This document shows positions 40,335 to 41,066 of a stretch of DNA of 41,066 nucleotides, piece after piece. The notes below the pieces were generated by a model. That model saw nothing but the letters and a program-made list of their open reading frames with translations, did no database searches and had not been told where the DNA came from. Numbering within the stretch: the stretch's first letter is position 1; the number at the start of each line of letters is the position of its first letter. The DNA lies in assembly GCF_000715495.1 (NCBI RefSeq), contig NZ_JNLX01000083.1:1-41066 (forward strand), written 5' to 3'. The DNA comes from Hymenobacter sp. IS2118 (lineage in GTDB: Bacteria; Bacteroidota; Bacteroidia; Cytophagales; Hymenobacteraceae). Both the position numbers and the translations under genes were made by a program.

Positions 40335-40730
40335 ATGTTTACTGCTTATTTACTTTTCAGCATGCGCCGTCACGAAATTTCTGATGCTACCTGGGCCCTG
40401 GTTGCCCCGCACCTCTCCGGCAAGGCCGCCGATGGCGGGGCGACGGCCGTCGATAACCGGCTGTTTTTCAACGCTGTGGTGTGGATAATGCGCACCGGCT
40501 GCCCGTGGGCCGACCTGCCCGAACGCTTCGGCAAGTCCGACACGGCCCGCAAACGCTTCCGCCGGCTGGCCGAAAAAGGCGTCTGGCGCCGCCTTTTCCA
40601 GGTCGTCCAAGCGCCGGAGCTGGACTGGGTGCTGCTCGACTCGACCATCGTGCGGGCGCACCAGCACGCGGCGGGCCAAAAAAAAGCGACGCTCAGACCG
40701 AGTGCCTCGGCCGCAGCCGGGGCGGGATGA
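40335..40730 (+). CDS. IS5-type transposase, frame 1 (N-terminal part)
   Basis: A 131-codon frame: MRRHEISDATWALVAPHL is the usual N-terminus (ATG 40362; 40335 also possible), then the DUF4096-like DNA-binding region RTGCPWADLPERFGKSDTARKRF and the first catalytic Asp in LLDSTIVRAHQH. It stops at 40730 shortly after an A8 run at 40678-40685. The coding continues in the -1 frame, so this is one half of a frameshifted transposase. Confidence 0.85.
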   Translation: MFTAYLLFSMRRHEISDATWALVAPHLSGKAADGGATAVDNRLFFNAVVWIMRTGCPWADLPERFGKSDTARKRFRRLAEKGVWRRLFQVVQAPELDWVLLDSTIVRAHQHAAGQKKATLRPSASAAAGAG

Positions 40731-41066
40731 GCACCAAAATTCACGCCTGCGTCGAGTCGCTGGGCAACGCGGTGCGCCTGCTCGCCACCCCCGGCCAGGC
40801 CGGCGACAGCCCGCAGGCGCTGCCCCTGCTCGACGGCCTCGACGTGGGCCAGGTAGTGGCCGACACGGCCTACGACAGCGACCAAACCCGCGCCTATTGC
40901 GCTCAACGCGGTATTCAAGCCGTCATCCCCAGCCACCCCAACCGCACCCAACCGCTGCCCCTGGACGAGAATGCCTACCGCGACCGCAACAAAATCGAAC
41001 GCTTTTTCGGACGCATGAAGCAGTATCGCCGCTTGGCCACCCGCTACGAGAAGACCATCGTTTCCT
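40685..41066 (+). CDS. IS5-type transposase, frame 2 (C-terminal part, truncated by window end)
   Basis: The continuing -1 frame reads SDAQTECLGRSRGGMSTKIH, a conserved DDE_Tnp segment, then VVADTAYDSDQTRAYC with the second Asp and RNKIERFFGRMKQYRRLATR with the catalytic Glu. The sequence runs to the window edge without a stop. The A8 slippery run at the joint suggests production of the full DDE transposase by -1 ribosomal frameshifting, as known for other IS elements of this family. Confidence 0.85.

Larger units (their letters stand above)
40307..41066 (+). mobile_element. IS5-type insertion sequence, left part (right end outside the window)
   Basis: The transposase is of the DDE IS5 superfamily (IS427-like group by its two-frame layout). 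CTAG at 40303-40306 directly before GGCGTGAGGACAATAAG is a candidate target duplication with the left terminal repeat starting at about 40307; this is inferred because the right end is not visible. The element is oriented away from the thiolase gene. Confidence 0.65.

Overview
The window is a GC-rich (about 60% by eye) chromosomal segment of a Bacteroidota bacterium, most likely Hymenobacter or a close relative in the Cytophagales. The evidence is the combination of families present (DUF349, DUF2795, DUF4293, DUF4476, YbbR, a long NusB, a T9SS-type sorting tail, a PorE-like OmpA lipoprotein and a CrtY-type lycopene cyclase), the Bacteroidota promoter signature TTG-N19-21-TAnnTTTG in front of the tRNAs and some genes, and the general lack of Shine-Dalgarno sequences. 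It is mostly core chromosome. The only mobile element is an IS5-type transposase entering at the right edge, and the left edge holds a headless fragment that reads like the tail of a type I restriction specificity subunit.

Layout. 1-4645: HsdS-like remnant, ettA (ribosome ABC-F factor), DUF349 protein, DUF2795 protein and a lone ABC ATPase. 4650-9000: lycopene cyclase, LOG-family protein, an amino-acid dehydrogenase and an ArsR-fold regulator. 9043-15328, all on the minus strand: leucine dehydrogenase, nusB, YtxH, NAD-isocitrate dehydrogenase, DUF1573, yajC, ybbR and coaE; the last three genes are almost contiguous. 15481-21571: two half-size ABC exporters, convergent, separated by a secreted protein, two proline tRNAs, a beta-barrel and a GyrI-like protein. 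21705-25195: a minus-strand trio (DUF1223 thioredoxin-fold protein, DM13 lipoprotein, barrel protein) divergent from an ECF sigma factor and zinc-finger anti-sigma pair. 25247-31255: an unrecognised gene, a DUF5700 metallopeptidase, truA, an acetyltransferase, a thiolase, DUF4293 and DUF4476. 31426-36593: PorE-like lipoprotein, a conserved hypothetical and an HdrC/HdrB-like iron-sulfur pair. 36767-40218: tRNA-Phe, a vWA lipoprotein and a second thiolase. 40307-end: IS5-type element with a probable -1 frameshift.

Two things stand out. First, the two ABC half-exporters carry complementary active-site lesions: one has Asp-Asp in Walker B with a canonical LSGGQ, the other has a normal Walker B Glu with LSVGQ. 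This is the pattern of an obligate MdlA/MdlB or BmrC/BmrD type heterodimer, although the genes are apart and convergent. Second, the intergenic DNA is full of structured repeats: a perfect 74-bp palindrome, two REP-like long hairpins that share a 3' arm, and at least eight word-repeat elements (short words repeated in tandem and again in inverted orientation) that run up to, and sometimes into, the start and stop codons of the flanking genes. No CRISPR array, prophage or intact defence system is visible.
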